A stretch of 64,000 nucleotides of DNA from Nipponacmea schrenckii (lineage: Eukaryota; Mollusca; Gastropoda; Lottiidae), in NCBI GenBank assembly GCA_030562195.1, contig JAUJPP010000005.1, forward strand, positions 28,879,106 to 28,943,105. Reading direction: 5' to 3'. The notes beneath the pieces were generated by a model. That model was not told where the DNA came from and searched no databases. It worked only from the letters and a program-made list of their open reading frames with translations. The position numbers and the translations under genes were made by a program. Positions 27,724-42,700 of this stretch are shown here, one piece after another. Position 1 is the stretch's first letter. The number at the start of each line of letters is the position of its first letter.

Positions 27724-30700
27724 TTAACCAGGCATATAAACTATAGATTCCATACTGGATGTCACGGTTATATTCATAGGATTTTCATCTGGGGTTTCAC
27801 AGGCATACCCTGCCTCTATTAAAGCCTGAGCTATGTTGATATCTTTTTGTCCACTAGTATCAAACAAATTCACTTTCAAGCTACCATTCCACGATCTACA
27901 ATTTAAATAAAAATATCAAATTTTATTCAATTCATCTTTTCACAGCTTCTGGTGTATACCAATATTAAACAAAATTTCAAAATTGAAGCTTTTTAATGAT
28001 TACAATTGACGAGACAAAATGGTTGAAGTTATATCACCTCACCTGAAAAGCAATTCTCCCAAATTTTTTATTCAAAATCTTTAAAAAATAGTTTTTTTAT
28101 CATCTTTTAAAAACATGTTCAATGAGTTACAACTAAATGTAATAGTGAAAAATATTAAAAATCAGTGGATAAAAAACTGTAAAAATGATTAGGTCCAAAC
28201 AAAAAATGAAATTATGGTTATGATATGCCATATTTCAAATAAATTTAATTAAAAAATAAGATTTCTCTCCCTTACACCCAGATCTTGTATTAATACTTAC
28301 TTGGATGTTATCTGAGCTACAAGGGTTTTACCATCAACTAAACTACGGAAATATTCCCTATTAAATAATAAATATATATAAGTGTAGACATGATCTTGAT
28401 AAAAATTTGCATGTAGGATTTATTGATGCATTTTTTCTCTAATTTAAAATAGAAACTTTGTTTTCCAAATGTGAAATATGCTAAAACTGTGTATGATTTA
28501 ATTCAAACCTACCTTGAAGCATAAGACCAAACAGTTTTCCTTTTTGGAAGTTCAACATCTTCTAAGAAACATTCTACAGCTTGTAGTGGTAGATGTAAAA
28601 ACTGGGCATCTAACTTCCTTATCTTTCTCTCATCTATCCAACTTGTATTACCAAAATCAACAAAAAATATCTATAAAATAAAAGGAATTTATTTTGCTAA
28701 AATCTTTGCCATCAGGATAAGTTAAAGCTCAAAATATCTACATTGCAAACAGAATGAGAGGTGAACAGATCCAAGGCAACTAAATCCTGGGCCAACAGAC
28801 TTGGTGCTATCAGAATAAATATCAGATCACATCCTTAAAATAAATCTTGATATATGAAAGTCGAAAGGGAGAGAATAGTCAAAATATCAGTGAATAGCCT
28901 ACACTTATTTACTGCTTTGATATATCAGTGAATAGCCTACACTTATTTACTGCTTTGATATATCAGTGAATAGTCTACACTTATTTACTGCTTTGATATA
29001 TCAGTGAATAGCCTACACTTATTTACTGCTTTGATATATCAGTGAATAGTCTACACTTATTTACTGCTTTGATATATAAGTGAATAGTCTACACTTATTT
29101 ACTGCTTTGATATATCAGTGAATAGCCTACACTTATTTACTGCTTTGATATATCAGTGAATAGTCAACACTTATTTACTGCTTTGATATATCAGTGAATA
29201 GTCTACACTTATTTACTGCTTTGATATATCAGTGAATAGCCTACACTTATTTACTGCTTTGTATATCAGTGAATAGCCTACACTTATTTACTGCTTTGAT
29301 ATATAAGTGAATAGTCTACACTTATTTACTGCTTTGATATATAAGCGAATAGTCAACATTTATTTACTGTTTTGATATATAAGTGAATAGTCTACAGTTA
29401 TTTACTGCTTTGATATATAAGTGAATAGTCTACAGTTATTTACTGCTTTGATATATAAGTGAATAGTCAACACTTATTTACTGCTCTGCTTCAAGTAGAT
29501 TGTGGTTTATTCTCTAAATACTTACTTTAACTTTTTCATCTTCTGGATTAGTATCAATAACTTTACCTCTATACCATTTACTATCATGTCCTTGAACAGC
29601 TACAGCTTGAGCAGTGGCATAGACCAAAAAATCATGATGTAAGCCGCCTCCGTGATACATTTCACTACAAAAAATAATAAATATTATTGATACTAGAAAA
29701 GCTAAACCATTTCATTAACATATTTCATTATTGCCTTTTGACAATATCAGGCATCATTTAACAATGTTATGACAAGGAAGTTTTAAGATGACTACTATAT
29801 TCTAAAATTAGTGGAAAAGACCATAGACATTGAAATAAACATTTTGATCATGTGTCAGATATTTTCTTTCCAACTGTTGAGATAATAATATAATATCAAC
29901 AAATCAGATAAAGCAACATGTTCAGTTGAAGTAGGATTTTATAAAAAGCAATTTGATTATAATGATAAACATTTGACAAGATCATATAAACAATCCATTA
30001 AACTAAATTATTTCATTTCAAAATCTATTTTACTATCCTGTGATAAGCAGATGTTACATATGAGCTTCCTTATCACACTGAAATCCTTTATCTTGATATA
30101 CTGTTATCAAATATTACATGTGAAACCCAATATTTAATTTATAAACATTTATTATAAGAGTATATTGTAAGTATCAAGGCTTACTTCATAGATTTTTGAA
30201 GATCTTCAAGAGTTTCTTCCCCTTCTTTAAGTATTGGTTTATCTGAAAATATCAAATACATGAAACATTATCACACTTATATACCTACCCAATGTTTTAA
30301 TACCATTAGGCTTCAGTCTTTATCCTAGTGGAACTCCTGACCTTGCATCATGAGGGCCTTACAAGCCAAGATTATAACCTGGTAGTAGGACCTGACAAAT
30401 GTTTATAAGGCCCTTCACGAGTTTGAAATACCCTCTTACCTGGCTAATAAGACCCTCTGAGCTTAGGTGTTTTCCAAAACTATTTTCAAATGTATATAAA
30501 TTTGGATGATTCAAAATCAATTAGCATCAATCACCAGAATTGATCTGACATGGATAAAGTATAACATTACTTTCACTTGCTAACATAAGTGTTAAGGTAG
30601 AATGTATAAACTAATGTTTTATGTAGAATAAAACTGGTCATCTTCAAGATACAATGTACACTAATTAGTTTTTTAAATGATTTTAGAAATTATTAATGTG

Positions 30701-33700
30701 TAATTCATGTATTTTGTGAGAGTGGTGGATTTGTATCATTTAATGCTACATTTAAAATTTAAAAATATAGAATGTCAGGTTCTAAATATTTCTGAAAATA
30801 CCAGGAACTCAAAGGCATCAATGCTCTCCATATGGATTTCATTGTTTTGTCAATAGTAAGACGAATAACATCTAGAATGACTGAATTAAACACATGTGTA
30901 TGACATAATACCATAAACTGCATGTGTTGCATGTCCCACACACTGCTAGATGATTCTTGTCAAGTACTGTAATAACTGTAATAAGTAAATAATTACTGTT
31001 AGGCCATGTGAAAGACATTTAATTTCCCATTCGTTTACATTTGAAATCCACCCATATAATAGTTACCTTCTATCTATCATTATATACAAAAAATTACTCC
31101 TGGCGTCTATTGAAAAACTGTGTTGTAGTAAGAACAAATACAGTAGATTGAGACTAATGACAAGCCCACAGAATTAACTTGTTTTTATCTATAGCAATGA
31201 ATTACAATAACATGTTTATCAAATGAATTGAGAAAGAAAAGAAATGTTAAGGGATTCTAATTTTGTTATGTGTATCAATATTGGCAGCTGTCCTGCAATT
31301 CCTAAATATGCTTGTATCACAAAAGGCCTATGTGATTAATTAAGGATTAAACGTTGGTCTCACTAGCATTATTGGTGTGTAAACGTAGTTGATCATGTGG
31401 CAAATTGAATAAATGACGAAGTCTGTTAAAAGTCTGTTAAATCAAAATTAATACTATACAAATTGTAAATACAGATAAATAAAACCAACTTATGATCTAC
31501 ATTGAATGTGCATCGCTGAATAACAGAATAGGTTTTAAAATGTATATGATTCAAAATATGAAGTTACTTCGTTTAATAGATTTTTATATGATCTAGACAA
31601 AAATATACACAATTTGGTAGCCAAATTTTAAAGTTTGTTTATTTAAAATTACAGAATTTAATCTCAATTTACCATGTCAACAAATAACAATGGCTGTAAA
31701 TATTGAGAGTATTGATTATCAAATCAATCATCTTAAAATACCTTCAAAGTAAGGTTGCTTAAACACAGACATATTTTTATTATATTCATGTTTTATGAGG
31801 AAATCTTGACAAAATAAATAACAACTCACACAATACATAAAGATTAAAAACTAAGGAAGACTGAACAGCCCAATATTCAGACTTCTTAATCCTTAGTCCG
31901 TAATGCTTTACTCATACTCCTTCATTTGTTGGTCAAGTTTGATATTTGTTTAAAACAAATGCATTCTCTAAAAATTTGTCAAGTAAAATTTGTATAAGTA
32001 TTACACTGTTTTTTACTATTAAAGCTAAATTATAAACAAGTATCTCTTAACATTTCTTCGGTAACCATTCTTCAAATACAAATCTTGCCGAACAAATGCT
32101 TAACATTCCAACAAATACATTTCTCAAATATATCAAACAGCGCCATCTGTCTTTATATTGGTAAATTGAAATAAACAATAGCTTTGTAGAAATCTGTAAT
32201 GAGTTGTGTCTTGTAGAGTGTTAATGAGCCAAAAATCACACGTGTTTTTAAGAACAAGGGCAACCATTCATGTTGAATATTTTTCAATATCTAAAGCTTA
32301 TACAAGCAAAATATTGAACATGTTTTCAAGAACAAAGGCAATGACTCATATTAAATATATTTGATTTTGCTGAGTTTTAATAGGGTTACAAACATAAATA
32401 CAAAGTTTAAAATTGCACCTCCAAGAGTGTTTATTAAGCAATTATGGATCGGTAGACGGATTGACAGTCGGACCAATGGGCATGGGTGACGGCAACATAT
32501 GCTCCTTATTTCATGCGTATAAAAATGTCATTTCACAAGCAAATTGTTTTAACCTAACATTCTTGTTTGTTATAAAGACCTTTATACTGATGCTGCAAAC
32601 AAGGAAAATGAAAATCATTACCCTTTTGAGATTGTAGGTAATCTAAAGTTGTTTTACCATAAGGTAATAATACATAAAAATGTCTTGGACTAATTATAGT
32701 TGAAACAACCACCACCACTAATGTATCAACTTCTGGTAATATTTCAGATTGATCTTCATTCCAGACAAATACTGCTTCTTTATCTTGAGTTAATACTGTA
32801 ACATTATAAAGTGTAGGAAGTTTTAATAACTGTATTCATATTTGTATGTTTTAATCATTGTTATAATGAAATAATAAATAGATTCAGAATTAATGTTTCA
32901 GAATGAGTTGCTCTAATTACAGTATAATAGTATATCACATGGTCAAACAATATTTAAAATCAAACAGGAATTGAACATTTTCAAATAAGATTGATACAAA
33001 GATTGATTAGCAACTTTTAAGGTATGTTGTTCTGTAAGTGAATAATGTCAGCAGTATATACCGCCATTTTCAAGATCAGTAATGTATGTTCTTAAGCACA
33101 GTCTGTTAGAGCATTAGTTCCTTAATCTGTCCCTTTGAATGGTTATGTCAAACAAATGGTGGCTGTGGGTTCTGGTCTTGATTGGAATGTGAATGATCAA
33201 TGGCCTTGACGAAGTCATCTTAATTCCAGTCAACCAAGGTCTATATAAGAACAGATCAATGCCTATATGTTTGACCAGCTGGTAGAAAGAACCCTAAATT
33301 GCAAAATATAGTTGTTTCTTTCTTATTTCTTGTTGAACAGTAGACCAAGTGATGGTATTTCTACAGCATGTATTTATATCAAATTTAAATTTATAAGAAT
33401 TCCAGATCTATGTGTTTTTTTTCTCAATAAGATGATTGTTTGTATTAATATAAAAATTGATATATGATAAAATTTCAATAAGAGTATAATTGATGTTATA
33501 AATGATGAATACTTCTCACTTACCATCAGTTTTTTTAATGTGTAAATATTCACATCGGTCACCTCTCCAACATTCTCCTGGTGTATTATACCATCTACAG
33601 ATCCTCTTCTCATCTTTACCTTCTATAAATATAATAGTAAATTATTAACATTGTCTCTAACATTTTCCTGGTGTATTATACCATCTACAGATCCTCTTCT

Positions 33701-36700
33701 CATCTTTACCTTCTATAAATATAATAGTAAATTATTAACATTGTCTCTAACATTTTCATGGTGTATTATACCATCTACAGATCCTCTTCTCATCTTTACC
33801 TTCTATAAATATAATAGTAAATTATTAACATTGTCTCTAACGATTTTCCTGGTGTATTATACCATCTACAGATCCTCTTCTCATCTTTACCTTCTATAAA
33901 TATAATAGTAAATTATTAACATTGTCTCTAACATTTTCCTGGTGTATTATACCATCTACAGATCCTCTTCTCATCTTTACCTTCTATAAATATAATAGTG
34001 TGTATTATACCATCAGTAACTCAGATTTTTTCATGCAGAACGATGAGATATTTTACCTAAGCTGTTTTAAACAAAGAATACAACCAATTCAAAATTTAAG
34101 TGTGTATGCACCAGTCTTAAGGGGTGTGATGAATATTTATAAATGAACAATATACATTGACAATGTATAGGATCTTTTATATTCATAGAAATTGAGGCCC
34201 AAAAAAAATAGAAAACGTCTGCTCAATTCCGATTTCTCAAATAACAAATGGCTTTCTAGGCCTACCATGATGTGTCTCCCCTAATAAGTTGCATCTCTCT
34301 GTACTATGACATAATTAGCTTGTGGCGTCTATTTAATATCCTTGGAACAGACAGTTTTTACTAAGTCAATGATAATAACTCTAAGACTGTTCATCCAGTG
34401 ATAACCAAATTCAAACTTATGAGATCTCATCACTATACACATACATGCATAACAAATTTCATAAAGATTAAATAAAACCACAACCAATATTTTGGTCAAA
34501 TTTGATGTGTTTTTACTTAGTCAAGGCTGATAATTCAAAAACAATTCATTTGATTGTCACCTTCGAACTTCAACAGACCTCAGAAAAATGACTGATACAA
34601 CTGCAATAAATGTTTCTTGTGCGTGTATAAAAACAGTTGCTCTTTCGTCTGTAGATTTTATCCCGATCGGTCAAGACTTATTGTTATATCCAGAAAGCGC
34701 AAGCTTGATTGAGTTTTGAATAAAGTAAAATATTATAGTGGCATGAAAGGACAAAGTGTGATAATACATGCATGAATAATTTAAAATAAATTTCTGAACC
34801 ATGAACAGAAAAAGGACAAGGAAAAATACATTTAGGATGATATTATTAATGTATGAATCAAGCAAAGATCACTCTGTACAATGAATTTAGATAAGACATC
34901 TGGGACAGAGTACACAAAACAAATGACTGGAATATTCCATTACACAGTGCAATCAGGAAATATATATCATCTAATGTACTAGATATTTCCTGCAGTCATT
35001 GATATTTTTCATAATCAACACAGTAAATTTCCATTTACATGAATGATAAACAGTATTAAGATTCATATCATACTATGATTTTTATTAGCTAAGCTGCTAA
35101 TCAGTTTGAAAGTTGAAAGATGAGTATTAATATTGATTTGGTTGTACCTGATATAGTCATATCTGATTAGACAACTACAGATCTATGAGTTTTGTCATTA
35201 TTCCTGGTAAAACCTACACCTTTTGTTAACTAATAATATTCAGTTTCTACATCTCTACAGAAATAGAATATTGTAATCATCATTTGTGCTTCACTTGGCA
35301 AATCATTTTAGGTAGAATCTGTTATTTTGAAAAAAAATTGCCATTTTCAGGCATTTGAAAATATTGTGATTGGCCGGTAAGATTGGATGGTAGAGTTAAT
35401 GGAACATACATGTAGGAGATGATAATAATGTTTTCACAGGCAATAATTTCAATCTATTCTTAAATATTACAGGTCAAACTGACATGGAGATTATTGATAT
35501 TAATATAGGTAATTAATACATTAATAATTATAGTAATGAAGAAAGAGGAGGAGAAAATACCATATCCTGTTTCATTGTTATCATCAAGATCAATATCAAT
35601 CTATTCTTCCTTTCTTCTCAGAAATAATGTAAAGAAACTGATGGAATATAACAAACCAGATGTAAAATTAGGGTATTATAATTCTGATATAATTTCTACC
35701 AGCACAAGGTAACATACACCCACTGACAGTATTCAATTTGAAAAAAAAAAACTGACAATACAATGGATGGATGAAATATTCAACCTTCAATCATACACTT
35801 ATTTTCCTGGAGTGATAAATGTACAATAGTTTCATTAAAAAGTATACCTTCTAACAAGGCAATGAACTCATTAAATATTTTGTGATATTATTAAATATTT
35901 TACAATATTTCTGAATTAAATTGGGTTCATACTTAATAATTAAGCCCATTGCATCAAAATTTGTAATGAATTTGTGTTTACAAGCCAAAAATTGAACACA
36001 TTTTAAAGATTGGGCAATAATTCATATTAAATATATTTCGATATTTTCAACTTTCAATAGGGCCTTCTAGAGTGTTTATAGGCTAAAAATTGAAAGTGTT
36101 TTCAAAAACAAGGACAATAACTGATACTAAATATTTTTCGATTTTCCTGCTTTTCAATAGGGTTCATCCTACAAATATTATTAAAATATTCATCAATATT
36201 TGGATCTACAAAAGTTTTCTATCAAAAATGAATATTTTTAATCACACAAAAAGGAATGTTTATTAATTTCCTTGGGCAGAATTAATAATGCAGAAGTCAT
36301 TATATGATGACAAGAGTACACGTCTTATTTATCTCTTTATATACATAGCTATCTATTTATCTTCCCTAGGGTATATGGGGTATGTAGTAATGACAATAAC
36401 TTTTTAATATGAATGGCAAAATATTGTATAATGAATTGTTTTAATTATCTTCAACCATTTCAATTTTTAAGATGATGGAACAAAATCTACCCACAACATT
36501 TTTAATTTGACCACCATTTTGCATGATCAAATTTAATTTCAATCATTCTGCATCAATAACTACAAAATGTGATATGCTTTAGACATTTATTATACAACTG
36601 TCTCCTCTTGCTTGTAAAGTATATTTACAAGGCAAGGCCACAGAATACACAATCTGCAAGTTAACGTGTATGAATATTCAGTATGTAAATGAATAATCAT

Positions 36701-39700
36701 AGCATGTGCATGTCATGGCTTCACACATCTATTAGTTTTGTCACTGTATATGAACTATAGAATGTGTGATGTTAAATATATACAAGTTGACACTGCCTTC
36801 TGAGGAACTTTTGTTATGTAACAGATCCTATGCAACAATAATGTCAAATTCTGCCAAGATCGAGTTTTGATCGTTTTTTATTGATTGGTAAAAAAATCAA
36901 TATTAACCAATAAGAATATGACAATACCTGTTTGAACTTTAGGCGTAATTCAGTAAATATTGACTTAAACTTGGACGACAAGTATCATTAAATCAGAAAA
37001 TGTGTACTGTGCTGTGAATGTTGGTGATTTTCAACATCATTTTATCTCTCGATATCCTTGCAGCAAGTCTAAAATGTTTGTTTGATCCGATTAAATCACC
37101 CTTATCTAAACGATAATTATAATGTCACATTGTCCGTTAGCAATCTATGTACTTAAAGTAATTAATCAAACCATGTGACTGCTGTATCATTGCTCTTTAC
37201 CTGCAATCTTTGGCTTGCATAAATGTTGTTTCATGTGATGATGCAAAAAAAAGTATTTTAATAATGTAGTCTGTGCGGCTATAGAATCTTTGAGTTTAAC
37301 ACAGCAGGACAAAGCTGTAGTTCTCGAACATAACACTTTCTATGGTTTTTAACAATAATTGACAGTTTTAAATCATGTTTTATGATTGCAAGGAAAGAAA
37401 CATTACTATATTTTATTCCTCTTTGAAATTGTCATGCCAATTTATGCATATGCTAGTAAAACAATTAACTTAAAAAGTTCACAATTCACATTGTTCCACA
37501 TGAAAGGAAATACCAGATGCAATTAGATAGAAAAAAGATGTCTGCCAGGCAAAGTAACATGAGCCCACACATCAGCCTTGTTTAATCAATTGCTTCTTTT
37601 GCACCCACAAAAAAATTTTGACCTGATTATACTAAATCAAGGGCAATAACTCACAAACCATTCATCAAACAATTGTCATATTCGAACTAAACTGGCCGCT
37701 TATAAATTCCAATGCTCACACCAAGTTTTATTACAATCCATTGAAATTGTAGCTACTATTGCACAGACAATAAAATTTGGATGAAATTTTACCAAGTCAA
37801 GGGCAATAACTTGAGAACAGTTTTTTGAAAAATTGTCAAATTCAAACTAAACTGGCCGCTTATAAATTCCAATGCTCTCAAAGTTTTAGCAAAATGCATT
37901 GAAAATTGTAGTTTCTATTGCACACACAATAAATTTTTGACGCATGTTACTAACTCAAGGGCAATAACTCAAAAACTAGTTATTGCAAAATCGTCAACTT
38001 TGAACATGACTGCTGTCTTATAAATTCCAATGCTCACACTAAGTTTCATCAAAATCCATTGAAAATTGCAGCTTCTATAGCACCCACAAAAAAATTTATG
38101 CGTGATTTTACTAAGTCAAGGGCAAGAACTCAAAGTTCAAATGCTCACATCAAGTTTCAGGAAAATCCATTGAAAATTGTAGCTCCTATTGCACCCACAA
38201 TAAAATTTTGACGCGATTTTACTCAGTCAAGGGCAATAACTCGCAAACTTCTCATCAAAAACTGGTCAAATTCAAACGTGAGAATATCTTTTCATTGACA
38301 TTTATCTGTACTTTCATGCATAGGAGAGGAATCTTTTATGTAATATTTTGCATTCTCCATCACAAAAAACAAATAAAACATGTTCCTAAAGACTGTTGGT
38401 AAGGTTTATACTTATGAACTGATGATGCAAATGGTTCAAAGTCACATTTAAGGCACTAAAACTTAAGCTGGCAGACACAAAAAAGACTATATGCAGTAGA
38501 AAAGATTTTATGGATTTAAAAAAATCTTGCAAAATTAAAGCCTTTTAAATTTTTAGAAGCCCATTCTGCAAAGTAAATGGCAGTAACAGGAAAATTTGTT
38601 CCATCTCACCCCAAAAATATCCAAAGCTGCAATAACAGACAAGTAAATCAGGACAGAGAGCTAATTAGATATACATTTGAATATTACTGACATGATTTGT
38701 ATTTCATGGAGGTAATTTGAATATTGTAGCTAGTTACAGCACAAAATAGATCTAAAAAAACATGTCCTTTGAACGTGATATAATAAATAAGATCTAAAAC
38801 TTAATTATATTAAACCCTTATTGGTCAAGCACAATAGTCATTCCAGGTAGATGGAATTAATATAGAATACAGCTATATAGATTTTTATTGTGATATAATA
38901 TATTGTCATCAGGTTGATTTAGAATAGTACAGTAGGATGTGTTGATACTAGCTATACTGTTCGATCTGTCACCATTTTCACAACATGTGTCGCCAGAATC
39001 TCTTACTCTGATTAAAACACCATAGCATCTATTACACAGTTAACATTTATATCAATTATAGACTACAAACAAACTAAATTCAATAATCTTTCCTACATGA
39101 TTAAACAGAAATGGAATTGTGATTGTGATTTTATAACGTTCATTAAGTGGATTCTTTTCAATGTCATTCAGCATTCTTCACTAAATTACATTAAACAGGT
39201 AAATATTTTTTTTTATTAACCTTTATATGTATTCATTCATTTATATATCTAAGTCTGAATCTCATAACTTTTAACAAATGATAGCTTTTTCTTCCATTTA
39301 AGGTTGAAGTCTCAAATATACAAAAATTTCATGATAAATATCAACATTAAATAAACTAATTAATCATCTTCTGGTTATTAAATTACCAACAGTATTTCAA
39401 AGAGAAAATGCTCATTTGAAACTGATTAGAAGAAGGAATGTGAGACAGGTAATATAGGTTAAGCCTGTTTCCAATTTCTTTTCATATATATAACTGACTA
39501 TATTTGTGAATAATATATTATTTAGATAATAAAGTTTATATCATATGTGGATGACAATAAAGCTCAAATCAAAATATATACAACAGAAGTAGAGGTCTCT
39601 CTTAATTTTTTTATTCAACAAATAGTTTTTGGCTATAAAATTTAAGTCATTTAGAATTTGTAAGAGAAATATTTCTTAAGAATCAGGCATTTGCTTCACT

Positions 39701-42700
39701 GAAATCCACAAAGTAATTTTTTCAATACCTCCCAAAACAAACTGAGCAATTTGAGCAAAAAATTTGGAAAATTTAGCTAACTACCATAGCAAAAAAACAA
39801 TTTTCTTCTTCAATCATCATTTTTGAAAAACTAAAAAAGTGTTTCGATATGATATGGTTTAATTACTGACAATTGCATCAAATTTACCTAAAATAAGTGC
39901 CATTTAACCTAGAGCCTTTTTTTCTTCACATAGTTTATTCATGGTTAATTATAAAAAAATCCATCAAGATTTGTCTATATCTAAATTTTCATGTGAGCCT
40001 AATAATTTGTCTTCATGTGAATAAATGTGGAAAGAAGACAAAAGTGTGAAAGATGCTATTAAAATGTCCAGGTGTAGGAATAATATGGACAGATTAAGTA
40101 ATCTATAACATTATCACAATCTCCATTTTATTATGTAATTCTGTTAATTCTGTATATGCAGGTGAACAATTTCATAACTTTCACACATATTACTTTCTAC
40201 ATGTATTACTGTTACTTGATTGGCCACTTAGGTCTAGTAATATTATGAAATTTCAAATAGACTTGTTAATTGCTCACATTCACTCTCTCTTTAATGTTTT
40301 AGTCATTGTCATAAATTCAATGTTTGGCGGACGCTTATCTCTTGTGTGCTGGGCTTAAAGCGGCCCAGGCTTTATTTGTTTCGGACAATCATCCGACTGC
40401 CTCAAACACATGAAATCTTTTGGTTAGCTAATCAGAAATAGTCTACAGAGCTTACCTTTGAAATTTGAGCCTTCAAATCCATGTGTATCCATAATTATCT
40501 GAGTTTTAAAAATCATAATGACTTAAGATATTACGAACGTCCCGCCATATAGGAAAACGGTTCGTCTTGGTAATCAAAGAGTTATCCTTCCTGTCGTGCA
40601 ATAGCGGTCATCTATATGACAGACTACAACGCATTTTTCAATTGTAGACTTTGTCAACAGGACACACAATTTTCAGACTGACTGGAGACCAGCCGCGTAC
40701 AGCACGGAAAAAAAATGAAAAGTGAAATTTTTTGTTTGAGGCATATTTCAAGGTATTTTGCGATTTTCTCAGAGCTTGAATATTTCTGAGGACTGTTTAA
40801 ATGTAACAAAGACCCAAAACGACCCCTAAAAATCAAGCCTGGGCCCCTTTAAGAATGGGTAGATCTTAAAAGCACTCAAAAAAGTTTTGATGAACATTTT
40901 GTAAGTTACTGCTGTGTAATTGCAAATCATGCCAATATACGATACATATCGCAATACAAGTGTCACTATATGATAAAATATTGTGATATGGGGTAACAGA
41001 TAAAAAGTATTCAGCGGGTGCATTCTCCATTTATATATATTTTAAGTAATTTTTCTATTTGTAGCGTTTTTGTGGAATCAAGATCCTGAACTAAACTAAA
41101 TACGATTGACTCTAATCTTTATTTTGTATATACTCTAGAATTAATAGTATGTAAACCAATTAATTAATTGACCGTGTAATCTGAATCATAATTTTTAATA
41201 AGTGTATGCCATAGGTATCAATAACATCCACTGACTATAAAATAAAATTAAGGTACTGAAAATTAATTTAACCAGGCCAGTGGTTTTTAGGTAATGCGTA
41301 TAGTGTCATGGTGTATAGTGATAAATTGATTCAACAATGTATGTGCCAGCACTAGTAAAAACACAGGTATTTTGCACAATAGAAGAGTATATTTCTGACT
41401 TGGATATGGATATGTCAATATAGATTGATCAGGCCTCAGTGAATTAGCATTTATGTTATTTCCCTCAACTTGGTTAGAGTTAGATGAAATATGGTATGCT
41501 AATGTGAAATAAGATCTTTGCTTAGTTTGACATTGATGAACATGTTTCAAAATGAGCAAAATAGAGTTTTCATTAGATATCTTGAAAAATTTGGAAGTTG
41601 ATGATGAGATATTAATTTGATCATGATTTATACATTTTCAACATGAAAACAAAACTTATTGGGAACATAATACAGAATGGTTCACTACCATTGTTATATG
41701 TTGTGTTTATTTACAACCATAAAACTTCAACTTAAACAAGATAAAACCTAAATAAGAATAATTGATGTTAGAGAAACATTTTAAATTGATTCCATTATAT
41801 TACATGAATACTTGTTTCTTTCAGGATGCAGACACTTAGAAAACAACTGAACATGTACAACAATCAAAATATTGTATAAAGGAAATAAAAAACTTGTTCA
41901 AACTAAGAATTGGTGTAAAGAGGATAAAGACGACACTTCATTGTTGTGTGTTACAAAGCAGTCTTAAAGATAAATATTTTCTTTTAACCAAGATTGTACT
42001 GGTGCCAAAGAAGCCTGAAAATAAGATACAAACTCCTGACCAAGTATAACATCCTGTATCAAGGTAAAGGTATATCACAGAAACAACGGATTGTTAACAG
42101 ATTGATAGAACACATTATAGAAAGATGAATGTTATCAAGAATAATCAAATTTATTTGTGTAAAATTTGAATTTTTTGAGAAAGTAAAGCACAGCAAGACC
42201 ATAATAAAATAGTGTCAGGTAAAAAGTAGGTAATTTGTGTCAAATTTGAATTTTTTTTCTAAGAGCAAAGCAAGACCATAATAAAATACTGTCAGATAAA
42301 AAGTTATTTGTGTCAAATTTGATTTTTTTTTCTAAAAGCAAAGCAAGACCATAATAAAATGCTGTCAAGTATAAAATAATTTGTGTCAAATTTGAATTTT
42401 CAAGTGAGAAAGCAATTATATTACAAAATACTGTCAGGTATAAAATAAATTGTGTCAAATTTGAATTTCTCTCAAGACAAAAACATAGCAAGATAATGAA
42501 TACTGTGAGTTAAGTAATGAAGCAAAAAGAAAATGAAATACATACTGATATATAATAGTTTGTGTCAAATTTGAATTCTTTGAGAGAGAGAAAAGCACAG
42601 CAAGAAACTACTGTTAGATAGAAAATAATTTGTCTTAAGAGAAAATCAAAGTAAGAACAAAATAAACTTCCGTCAAATATAAAATAATTTGTGTTAAAAA

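Noticed and set aside
28884..29487. Regularly spaced repeats considered as a CRISPR array
   Set aside because: The units are directly adjacent with no unique spacers, and the genome is eukaryotic.
33651..34146. Plus-strand open frames with a repeated LTFSWCIIPSTDPLLIFTF peptide
   Set aside because: These are the complementary reading of the tandemly copied CCCH-exon fragment; the real coding strand is minus.
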